From Deltaproteobacteria bacterium (GTDB lineage Bacteria; Desulfobacterota; Desulfobacteria; Desulfobacterales; SG8-13), in the NCBI GenBank assembly GCA_030670715.1, contig DAOVBC010000046.1, forward strand, positions 1 through 11,102: DNA of 11,102 bases. Reading direction: 5' to 3'. The translations under genes were made by a program, and so were the position numbers. Positions 1-5,645 of the stretch are shown here, in pieces (position 1 is the first letter of the stretch; each line of letters starts with the position of its first letter). The notes under the pieces were generated by a model, which saw only the letters and a program-made list of their open reading frames with translations, did no database searches and was not told the origin of the DNA.

Positions 1-34
1 TATAGAGCACTATTTCCGAAGCAAGATTGAAAAC

Positions 35-946
35 ATGCTGATTACCGCGTCATGGGTGGACGAAATACATTCAGGGCTCGGAATTAAAGGGGTCAGCCAG
101 GTCTGGGATGAGAAACCGGCCTGGTATTTCTGGATTGCCGATACACCCGGGGTCTATCACCTTGAACTTGTTAATGCCGGCGCACGGGAGCAGGGCAATT
201 TAAAGCTGTTGTGTGCCACCTTTTCTTTGAAATGTTATCCATTTACTCACAGCCGGATTTTTCAATCATTTTCATTCGAAGAACGGTGCCTGATCCGGAG
301 TCAATATTTCGATCACACCAACACACCGCATTTTGAACATCGCGGAGAAATACCGAAAACCCTTTTCAATGTCGCTAAAATAGAATGCGCGTTTGACGTT
401 GATGAAACACTGGCAGCTTTTACCTTCGAAAGTCTTGACACCTGGCGGACATCTTTTAAAAAGAACGCTTTTATGGATTATCCCCTGCTTGGCAAGAGTA
501 AAAATTTCGACGCCGGTGAAGTGGATAGGAAGGTTCCCGGTACCGAAACCGGTTATCTGTTCTTCGATCGATTGCTTAGTCTTTTTTCCTATCACAGTAA
601 AAAACCACCGGCGCGGGTGCTGGCCTTTTGTTCCGGTGGTTTTGAGCTTGTGTATGACCAAACCGGCACCTTTTCCTGTATCGATTCAGAAAGGGTTAAA
701 ATTGTCACCACCAGCGTGCTGTACGATCTTTCAGGTGAAGATCCTGTTTTTAACCGTGTAGCATATTTGGGAAATCAATTTAAAAAAGAAAACGAGGATA
801 TCATTTTCGATCGGACATTTTCATGCGGCCATTTACACATCAAAGATGATCAAATTCCACACATGATATCGTTAAACAACAAATGGTGGTCTCTGGCCGG
901 GGCTGAGTTTAATTCAAAACTTGCATCCACCTGCGGTTGTTCCTGA
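35..946 (+). CDS. Hypothetical protein, probably truncated at the left edge of the window
   Basis: I do not recognise this gene. The frame stays open from position 2 to the ATG at 35 (it would read IEHYFRSKIEN), and no Shine-Dalgarno sequence precedes that ATG, so the true start probably lies outside the window and the 303 residues given here are a minimum. The protein looks soluble, with no signal peptide or membrane segment. Residues about 18-68 are rich in aromatics (PAWYFWIADTPGVYHLEL) and faintly recall the strand pattern of DUF4912-type domains. Residues 121-125 read DVDET and 198-202 read FCSGG, which resemble HAD motifs I and II, but no clear motif IV follows. The C-terminus ends in a small cysteine cluster, CGCS. 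Codon pattern and length support a real gene; the function is unknown. Confidence 0.7.
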   Translation: MLITASWVDEIHSGLGIKGVSQVWDEKPAWYFWIADTPGVYHLELVNAGAREQGNLKLLCATFSLKCYPFTHSRIFQSFSFEERCLIRSQYFDHTNTPHFEHRGEIPKTLFNVAKIECAFDVDETLAAFTFESLDTWRTSFKKNAFMDYPLLGKSKNFDAGEVDRKVPGTETGYLFFDRLLSLFSYHSKKPPARVLAFCSGGFELVYDQTGTFSCIDSERVKIVTTSVLYDLSGEDPVFNRVAYLGNQFKKENEDIIFDRTFSCGHLHIKDDQIPHMISLNNKWWSLAGAEFNSKLASTCGCS

Positions 947-1017
947 TGCCTTGGACAGGACGGGCCGTGAGGGATAAACACATATTGCTTGTGGTATACA
1001 GAAAAACTCGGCACCTG

Positions 1018-1177
1018 AGGGCTCGCACAAAAATAACTTCACATTTTAAGCGCCGATGCATCCCGCCTGGCTGCGTTGCGAAAGCTCGGAATATGCCAGA
1101 TATTCCTGCGCTTTCGCGTCTTGTCAGGCAGGCGCCTCAACACTAAAAATTTGCGAATTTATTTTTGCGCGAACCCT
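1018..1177. repeat. Long imperfect inverted repeat, MITE-like palindromic element
   Basis: The two ends are inverted copies: positions 1018-1036 (AGGGCTCGCACAAAAATAA) match the reverse complement of 1159-1177 with two mismatches, and the match continues inward with gaps. Another arm pair lies near 1064-1073 and 1123-1133 (CGCCTG-type). The centre is a tight hairpin: GCGAAAGC (1078-1085) pairs with GCTTTCGC (1110-1117), and GGAATAT (1088-1094) pairs with ATATTCC (1100-1106) around the loop GCCAG. The whole unit is about 160 bp with no transposase. It fits a non-autonomous transposable or REP/ERIC-like intergenic repeat. Similar palindromes occur in Desulfobacterales genomes as I remember them, which I could not check. 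Short open frames crossing it are artefacts of the palindrome. Confidence 0.7.
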
Positions 1178-1224
1178 AGCGCTTCACGATGATCACCGTT
1201 TTTTCTTGATATACGAACTGGGCA

Positions 1225-1578
1225 ATGGAAAAAATCAGAATCGCGATTCCGGTTTTCAACAGCCGGATTTCCCCCGTGCTGGATGCATGCACGCAGATCT
1301 GCATTTTCGATTGTGAGCAAAAACGAGAGGTCAATCGACAGAACGTATGGGTCGATGATCTATCACTACCGGAACGGCTGACCATCCTGGTGAATTTAGG
1401 TGTCAGGGTGGTGATCTGTTGCGCTGTCAGTGATGTTCTGCACAAACTGCTTAAAAGCAAAAACATCCAAGTTATTGCCGGAAGAGTCGGTGAAATCGAA
1501 GAGGTGCTTGACGCCTTTCTATGTAACCAATTGGATAATCAGTGTTTTCTCATGCCCGGGTACAAGGCGCCAGCATAA
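1225..1578 (+). CDS. NifX/NifB-type dinitrogenase iron-molybdenum cofactor domain protein (COG1433)
   Basis: A 117-residue single-domain protein of the COG1433 family (RNase H-like fold), whose members bind iron-sulfur or molybdenum clusters or act as carriers in NifB/NifX-type cofactor assembly. Many free-standing copies in anaerobes have no known job. The N-terminus IRIAIPVFNSRISPVLD (4-20) is the family signature, followed by a variable middle, then VVICCAVSD (62-70), the segment IQVIAGRVGEIEEVLDAF (81-98) and the C-terminal MPG at 110-112. Homologues often end in MPGC; here it is MPGY. Cysteines are at 22, 26, 30, 65, 66, 100 and 107. The ATG at 1225 is the only reasonable start after an in-frame TGA at 1207, but its ribosome binding site is weak. 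No nitrogenase genes are nearby, so a direct role in nitrogen fixation is not supported. It converges with the macro-domain-like gene. Confidence 0.85.
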   Translation: MEKIRIAIPVFNSRISPVLDACTQICIFDCEQKREVNRQNVWVDDLSLPERLTILVNLGVRVVICCAVSDVLHKLLKSKNIQVIAGRVGEIEEVLDAFLCNQLDNQCFLMPGYKAPA

Positions 1579-1625
1579 CCGCTCTCGATCCTTCTTAAAC
1601 CGGATCAATTATTTTATGGGAATTT

Positions 1626-2198
1626 TTAATTTTTCAAGGCGGTTTTAAGCATCTCGACAATATCTTGACCGTTTTCAACCGGGGACAAGAGCCACAGGCG
1701 CCTTAAATGTTTTAAAGTGGTTTGCATCAGCACCTGCCCCAACAATTCGGTAAACCGGCGGTATTCCAATCTACCGTGCAGGGTGCCCAGCATGGGGAGG
1801 CCGATCGCCCGGAGCCTGCGTTGTTCGGCCTCCTGAAAAATATTTACCAGCGCTTTTTCCACCCATTCCTCTTTCCAGGTCGGGTCTTGATCGACATCGT
1901 GAACAACAGCCAGAAACCGCAAAGGCCTTTTGCCTTCCACCAGCACGCTGCCGACAGGTTCCGTCCGGGCGTTCATCAGGTCCGTCATCAGTCGGATCGG
2001 GTGTTCTTGCGGTTCACACACCTTTGGATCGGCGCTCATGATGAGCCAGGTGTCCTCCTCATACGCCATCGCTTCAATGCTAAACGGCGGGTTATTCTCC
2101 GGGGCGGCAACGATGCGAACAGATCCGAAAGTCATCTCGCACCTCAGACCTCCACGGATCAATCTCAAGATAGACCGAATATTTGCTTTTTCATCCAC
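1626..2198 (-). CDS. Macro-domain-like protein
   Basis: A 190-residue cytosolic protein. Residues about 94-153 resemble the core of a macro domain (the ADP-ribose-binding fold): a hydrophobic strand FLAVVHDVDQDP, a long helix WVEKALVNIFQEAEQRRLR, then the strand-loop AIGLPMLGTLHGRL, close to the usual PxLGxGxxG loop but with the second half altered (GTLHG). Residues 25-55 form a further strand-rich segment. Binding of ADP-ribose or a related nucleotide is therefore only an inference. The GTG start at 2198 is preceded by GAGGAAG at 2217-2211 (minus strand), which lies inside the last codons of the upstream gene; the two frames are 9 bases apart, so translation is probably coupled. The product is likely to act with the Sfum_1244-like protein encoded just before it. 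An AAA or NTPase fold was considered, but no P-loop is present. Confidence 0.7.
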   Translation of the reverse strand: MDEKANIRSILRLIRGGLRCEMTFGSVRIVAAPENNPPFSIEAMAYEEDTWLIMSADPKVCEPQEHPIRLMTDLMNARTEPVGSVLVEGKRPLRFLAVVHDVDQDPTWKEEWVEKALVNIFQEAEQRRLRAIGLPMLGTLHGRLEYRRFTELLGQVLMQTTLKHLRRLWLLSPVENGQDIVEMLKTALKN

Positions 2199-2207
2199 GG
2201 CAAAAAA

Positions 2208-3287
2208 CTACTTCCTCGCCACTATTTTACAGAGCAGACGTTTCTCTATTTCACACTGCGCCCACTTCATATCATTTTTTTCTTTCCCTTCCTTGAAAAT
2301 GCCGACGATTGTCTCGGCCTGATGTTTTGCGGTATTATATCCGACCGCCACCGCTTTTTCTATGACCTGCCAGTTGAGGGTCCTGGCAAACTCTTCGAAG
2401 GATGCTCGCAGTTCGGGAAAGATCTCTATGGCCAGGCCGTCAAAAAATGCGACATAAAATCCCAGAGCGGCCTGCTTGCGCTCCCTGATGATATAGTTCA
2501 GGGTTCCGTGTTCATTCGTATCCGCCAGAAGGTCTTTAACCGCCCGCGCCAGAAGCTCCACCGGCGTGTTGGGAAATGCGGCAATCACCTCGCGCCACAG
2601 ATCACGTCCAAAAACCGTATCCCGCAGTTCGCCAACTTCATGGTAAATGTAAGTTTTTTTTTGGGCCGCAAAGATTTTCGCCAGGTTCCGCCGCAGCGAT
2701 CCGGTATCCTGATCTTTCAGTCCGCAGTTTTTCAGCGCAAATGCAAGAGCCTGCCGCCCTGACTTTTTGATGTAAAACATACTGTCCCAGAGAAAAAGCC
2801 TGGCAGCTTCCTGTCGCAAGAGTACACAGCTGTCCTGGGTTAGTGCCGGAAGCGTCAGCAGATCACGCGCCAGTTCGCGACCGAGTATATACACCTTGTG
2901 GCCGTTTACCCTCTTTTTTTCATCTATCCGGGTCAGAAAAAAGGTGGGCTTCAAACCTCTAGCATATCCGGCCCCGTAAAACAGCCCCCCAGCCTCCAGC
3001 ACCGCATTAATGCCGGCAGTGTCGAAGGGATCGTACTTGTGGCCGCTGATGGACAGCGGTTCATAGTCGCCGTCAATGAGCTTTTCCCATCTTTGCTCCC
3101 GGTCATCAATCCAGTCCAGTATTTCTGACGAATCTTTTTCTACCCAGGGCGGCAGTTTTTTCTCCCATTTGTACAGATCCCTCAGCCGCAAGGCCAGGCC
3201 GCAAATCGAAAAAAGTCCGGCATGGTGCGCATCGGAGATGTCGCAGTTCTTCCTCACCTGGGTGGTAATCAAATCTAAATCAAGCAT
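2208..3287 (-). CDS. Sfum_1244-like family protein of unknown function
   Basis: A soluble, largely helical protein of about 359 residues that I match, from memory, to the uncharacterised family named after Sfum_1244 of Syntrophobacter. The family hallmark is an N-terminal NCDISDA followed closely by an RxLYKWEKxL stretch; both are present (NCDISDA at residues 14-20 counting from the ATG). Further in come a conserved-looking GLFYGAGYARGLKPTFFL segment, an acidic/aromatic YIYHEVGELRD, and a C-terminal helix rich in lysine and glutamate. No catalytic motif is evident. The frame is open further to a GTG at 3320, giving 370 residues, but those 11 codons are AT-rich. Because the hallmark normally sits close to the start, I prefer the ATG at 3287, although neither start has a good ribosome binding site. 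It is followed at 9 bases by the macro-domain-like gene. Confidence 0.75.
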   Translation of the reverse strand: MLDLDLITTQVRKNCDISDAHHAGLFSICGLALRLRDLYKWEKKLPPWVEKDSSEILDWIDDREQRWEKLIDGDYEPLSISGHKYDPFDTAGINAVLEAGGLFYGAGYARGLKPTFFLTRIDEKKRVNGHKVYILGRELARDLLTLPALTQDSCVLLRQEAARLFLWDSMFYIKKSGRQALAFALKNCGLKDQDTGSLRRNLAKIFAAQKKTYIYHEVGELRDTVFGRDLWREVIAAFPNTPVELLARAVKDLLADTNEHGTLNYIIRERKQAALGFYVAFFDGLAIEIFPELRASFEEFARTLNWQVIEKAVAVGYNTAKHQAETIVGIFKEGKEKNDMKWAQCEIEKRLLCKIVARK

Positions 3288-3349
3288 ATTATTATCTAAA
3301 AGACCAATTTCAATATTCACATAATGATAGAAAGATGGTTATCGGAATT

Positions 3350-3403
3350 GTTGCGTGTTGCGAGTTGCGTGTTACGGGTTAATATAAACGCGCAACACGT
3401 AAC
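3350..3403. repeat. GTTGCGTGTT-type short repeat forming a hairpin
   Basis: The motif GTTGCG/GTTACG is iterated in tandem: GTTGCGTGTTGCGAG at 3350-3364, then GTTGCGTGTTACGGG at 3365-3379. The complement returns at 3389-3403 (CGCGCAACACGTAAC), so the first unit can pair with it over 15 bp with two mismatches. It lies between the upstream end of the Sfum_1244-like gene and the DUF255 remnant. It looks like a small intergenic palindromic repeat of the kind often scattered in deltaproteobacterial genomes (recollection, not checked). It could also end transcription coming from the dehydrogenase side, but no U-run follows. Confidence 0.6.
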
Positions 3404-3451
3404 ATTTGTTATTTCACTGCCCATTCGTGGTTCTGCTGTTTTTTACCATTG

Positions 3452-3724
3452 TCAGCCCTCAGCCTCTGCCGCAGTACCCTGGCCCTGGCCTGCGTCTCGG
3501 GGCTGCAGGTTTTCCAGCATTTTTTTGACACTCGTTGTGGGTAAATTGCAGACAAAATTGCGGCAGACATAAGCGGTGGCCTTGCCGCCTCTGGCGGTCA
3601 TGTACCGGCTGTAAGGAACCAGCTTAGCGATTTCGTCGGTGCTCTGCAAATCTACCGGTCTCAATAGCACTATACTGCCGGGTTGGAAAGTTGTTCGCAA
3701 GGCGGAGAGCATCTGCCGGTTCAC
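3452..3724 (-). pseudogene. C-terminal fragment of a DUF255/YyaL-type (thioredoxin-domain, SSP411-like) protein
   Basis: The 90 codons match the extreme C-terminus of the YyaL/DUF255 family, proteins of about 600-700 residues with an N-terminal thioredoxin-like domain and a six-hairpin glycosidase-like domain. Recognisable are MLSALRTTFQPGSIVLLRP (5-23), LVPYSRYMTARGGKATAYVC (35-54) and CRNFVCNLPTT (54-64), the usual CxxFxCxxPTT ending, followed by a low-complexity Gln/Gly/Ala tail. Everything before it is missing: reading upstream in frame gives only about nine unrelated codons before a TAA at 3754-3752, and the dehydrogenase gene ends 60 bases away. It is therefore best read as a remnant left by deletion or rearrangement, not a functional gene. 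The GTG at 3724 is merely the first possible start. A short functional protein is less likely, since both the thioredoxin and hairpin domains are absent. Confidence 0.75.
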
Positions 3725-3783
3725 GTAATTTGAGAATAACCATTTATCCGCTTAAAACAAGAAAGGAGAAATTAAACTCGCTT

Positions 3784-4788
3784 TTACGGGGAAATCGCGG
3801 CAGAGGTACCGCCTGAATTTTTCAGGCTAAATTGCAGGAGGACTTTAAGGGCGCCCGGTTGCGTGGCGTGCTCATAGGCTGCCAGGGCATCATCCAGCGG
3901 GTAACGCTGTTCAATTAAAACCGCCGGCTCCACCTTTCCGGTTTGAAGCAGGCGCAAAGCCGTATCGAACGGACCGCAGCGAGATCCCACCAGGGTTATT
4001 TCATCTACTACAATGGTTGAAACATCTATCTTTAAATGCCCTTTGTATGTACTTTTGAGTACAACCGTGCCCCGGGGGCGGACGGCGCGTGATGCAATAG
4101 CGAACCCTTTTGGAGAACCGGTCGCTTCGACGACAACATCAAAAAAACGCTCGGATATTTCCTTTTCATCAATCCATGCAATCCGGCGCGCATCCAGCAA
4201 CTCGCGCTGTTTGCCATAGCGGGCCGCGACCCGTAGACCACAGCCGGTGAGCGCAAGCGTCTGAGCAATCAGTTGACCCAATTGCCCCGCCCCCAGCACC
4301 AGAACCCGGTCTTCAGCGTGGATTTGTACCTGATCCTGAATTTCCAGTACCGCGGCCAGAGGTTCCACAAATACAGCGGCGGCGTCGGAAACGGAAGCGG
4401 GGACGCTGATTAGGTTTGCCAGAGGAAGGCATAAATATTCGGCAAAAGATCCATTGCGGTTCAAAATACCTGCCACCGTTCGGTTTTCACAGTGGCGGGG
4501 CAGTTTATCCAAACAGAATCGGCACGTTCCGCAGGCCACGTTGATTTCGCCCACGACCCGCTCCCCCACCCGTTCGGGCCGATCAGGGGCCAGCACAATT
4601 TCGCCCACGAACTCATGGCCCGGTATCCCGGTAAACGGGTAGTATCCTTTCACCAGTTCGAGGTCCGTGCCGCAAATCCCCGCCAGGCTGACCCTTACCA
4701 GAGCTTCGTCAGCACCGGGTTCCGGCACCGGCACATCATCGCGATAGCTTAATACACTGTTTTCCAGCCAAACGGATTTCATTTTCAT
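3784..4788 (-). CDS. Zinc-dependent medium-chain alcohol dehydrogenase (MDR family)
   Basis: A 334-residue cytosolic NAD(P)-dependent oxidoreductase of the threonine dehydrogenase/sorbitol dehydrogenase-like branch. The GroES-like N-terminal half carries the catalytic zinc ligands Cys39 (GICGTD), His58-Glu59 (PGHEF) and probably Glu142 (VEPLA). It also carries a complete structural zinc site of four cysteines, 86, 89, 92 and 100 (CGTCRFC...HC). The Rossmann half begins with LGAGQLGQ (165-172), GxGxxG at 166-171. GSRCG near 270 and the C-terminal substrate lobe are as expected, so the enzyme looks intact. Substrate cannot be told from sequence; secondary alcohols, polyols or threonine-like compounds are all possible. 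There are two candidate ATGs (4788 and 4782), neither with a strong ribosome binding site. It has its own long upstream region with AT-rich palindromes and appears to be transcribed alone. Confidence 0.93.
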   Translation of the reverse strand: MKMKSVWLENSVLSYRDDVPVPEPGADEALVRVSLAGICGTDLELVKGYYPFTGIPGHEFVGEIVLAPDRPERVGERVVGEINVACGTCRFCLDKLPRHCENRTVAGILNRNGSFAEYLCLPLANLISVPASVSDAAAVFVEPLAAVLEIQDQVQIHAEDRVLVLGAGQLGQLIAQTLALTGCGLRVAARYGKQRELLDARRIAWIDEKEISERFFDVVVEATGSPKGFAIASRAVRPRGTVVLKSTYKGHLKIDVSTIVVDEITLVGSRCGPFDTALRLLQTGKVEPAVLIEQRYPLDDALAAYEHATQPGALKVLLQFSLKNSGGTSAAISP

Positions 4789-4899
4789 CCGGTCTTTTCA
4801 TTCTGATCGGGATTAATCCAGGCGCTTTTTTGCATGCCGGAAAGAATATTAACACAGATATTATCCGTATACGACCGCAATTAAAGAATTTAATGGCCC

Positions 4900-4940
4900 T
4901 ATTGATCAATATTTTATCACGAATATTTATTGAAATATTC
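4900..4940. promoter_or_regulatory. Two AT-rich palindromes upstream of the dehydrogenase gene (possible operators)
   Basis: TATTGATCAATA at 4900-4911 is a perfect 12-bp palindrome. GAATATTT at 4921-4928 and AAATATTC at 4933-4940 form a perfect 8-bp inverted repeat with a 4-base spacer. They lie 110-150 bases before the start of the minus-strand dehydrogenase, where a regulator could act. The first faintly resembles an FNR/CRP half-site pair (TTGAT...ATCAA) but with no spacer, so the assignment to a known regulator is not supported. Confidence 0.35.
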
Positions 4941-5044
4941 AGGCAAGAAACGGACTAATTCTACCTGAGGAGCTCTATTGGTCATAAATCCAAATGGTTA
5001 CTAAAACCGGCGACTGTCCCCGGTATGTAACGTCGTGACGTGTT

Positions 5045-5187
5045 TGGCGGGAAAGCTGACAAAATATGTCATATCCGCTTTCAAACCGATCAATCCGCCA
5101 CCCCGAGAGTGAGCAGATTCTGCCGCAAACCACAATTCGGTAATTTACTTCCACTTTTAGGCAATAAAAGTAATAATTCTGAAGTAA
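5045..5187 (+). other. Cluster of potential RNA hairpins; candidate structured RNA
   Basis: On the plus strand, TGGCGG (5045-5050), GAAAGC (5051-5056) and TGACA (5057-5061) face, in order, TGTCA (5067-5071), GCTTTC (5077-5082) and CCGCCA (5095-5100). This gives a nested stem of 17 base pairs with bulges only on the 3' side. It is followed by GCAG-ATT-CTGC (5113-5123), and by TTACTT (5145-5150) and ACTTTTA (5153-5159) facing TAAAAGT (5165-5171) and AAGTAA (5182-5187). The perfect dyad ACGTC-GT-GACGT lies just ahead at 5030-5041. I recognise no known riboswitch or ncRNA family. It could be a structured leader, a small RNA, or part of a transposable repeat. Confidence 0.4.
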
Positions 5188-5341
5188 TTTCTATTCCTGC
5201 CACCCCAAACACCCTGCAATGTATGGATTGTCGTTTTTTATAGAAGCAATTTGAATAGCCCTGCTAGCCTGCGTTTGCGTTCAATTCTTTATTCGCTTTT
5301 TTATTTTTCGGCAAACCACAATATCATGTGCATTTTTTTCT

Positions 5342-5369
5342 TTGACATACAAGATATGTTCTATTAGAA
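5342..5369. promoter_or_regulatory. Possible promoter or operator region upstream of the kinase operon
   Basis: TTGACA at 5342-5347 matches a sigma-70 -35 box exactly, but the sequence 16-18 bases downstream (around TTAGAAGT) is a poor -10. Overlapping it are two small perfect dyads, ACATA-CAAGA-TATGT (5345-5359) and TTCTA-T-TAGAA (5359-5369), which could be a protein-binding site. It lies about 280 bases ahead of the first kinase gene, with the repeat array in between. This is only a candidate. Confidence 0.2.
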
Positions 5370-5426
5370 GTATTTATAAGGATTAAAATTTGAGCACCCC
5401 AAGGGCATTTGTTTCACGGCACCTGA

Positions 5427-5580
5427 CCCCAGAGGAATAGGCTGCTCCCCAATATATCTTCTGGTGCTACCCCAGAGGAATAGGCTACGCCCCAGTGAAA
5501 TAGGCTTCGCATTTCACGGGGTAAACATTTCACGGGGTAAACATTCCACAGGGCAGGCGGGGTAAACATTCCACGGGGCA
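5427..5580. repeat. Array of direct and inverted repeats ahead of the kinase operon
   Basis: Three copies of CCCCAGAGGAATAGGCT occur at 5427-5443, 5470-5486 and, with two changes, 5490-5506. They are followed by ATTTCACGGGGTAAAC at 5511-5526 and 5527-5542, a diverged and expanded copy at 5543-5567, and a partial copy from 5568. The third unit and the first ATTTCAC unit also form a hairpin: CCCC (5490-5493) and GTGAAAT (5495-5501) pair with ATTTCAC (5511-5517) and GGGG (5518-5521) around a 9-base loop. The array has no coding potential. It ends about 65 bases before the kinase start, so it would lie in the mRNA leader if the promoter is upstream. I believe similar arrays are dispersed in Desulfobacterales genomes, but that is recollection. 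Confidence 0.65.
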
Positions 5581-5630
5581 AGCGCAGAGATTGGGCAAAA
5601 AAGGGCGTTTTGCAAAGGTCTCGAACCGAT

Positions 5631-5637
5631 AAAGGTG
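5631..5637 (+). promoter_or_regulatory. Ribosome binding site deciding the start of the HDOD kinase
   Basis: AAAGGTG at 5631-5637 is followed after 8 bases by GTG at 5646. The alternative TTG at 5610 in the same frame has only a GGGCG upstream and sits next to the repeat array. The GTG at 5646 is therefore the better start. Confidence 0.55.
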
Positions 5638-5645
5638 AAAAAACG

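Larger units (their letters stand above)
4789..5645. other. Long intergenic region without a convincing gene
   Basis: About 850 bases separate the divergent dehydrogenase and kinase operon. No open frame here has a family signature or a supporting ribosome binding site with reasonable length. The stretch holds, from left to right: two AT-rich palindromes (4900-4940); a strong GAGGAG followed by an eight-codon frame (4967-5004); a cluster of potential RNA hairpins (5030-5190); a plain AT-rich stretch (5190-5340); two small overlapping dyads next to a TTGACA (5342-5369); and an array of direct and inverted repeats (5427-5580). It must contain the promoters of both flanking units, but I cannot place them with confidence. 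Confidence 0.6.

Noticed and set aside
937..1316. Two overlapping short plus-strand frames (937-1146 and 1056-1316)
   Set aside because: Both run through the palindromic element and one overlaps the start of the COG1433 gene in another frame.
1587..1615. Possible terminator between the convergent COG1433 and macro-like genes
   Set aside because: The stem GATCC/GGATC is only 5 bp with a 10-base loop and the following AATTATTTT is not a clean T-run.
1722..2762. 346-codon open frame on the plus strand
   Set aside because: It lies antisense across the macro-domain-like and Sfum_1244-like genes, is rich in Phe, His and Arg as expected of a shadow frame, and has no family signature.
5041..5060. 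Sigma-54 type -24/-12 element (TTTGGCGG...GCTGAC)
   Set aside because: The -12 part lacks the TTGC core, and the sequence is better explained as one arm of a hairpin.
5040..5243. 67-codon plus-strand frame in the intergenic region
   Set aside because: It overlaps the hairpin cluster, has no ribosome binding site and shows no domain; the hairpins explain the region better.
5311..5330. Possible GEMM (cyclic di-GMP) riboswitch fragment, from GGCAAACCACAA
   Set aside because: Only the GGCAAACC string fits; the GACGCAAAGC part and the paired stems of that class are missing.
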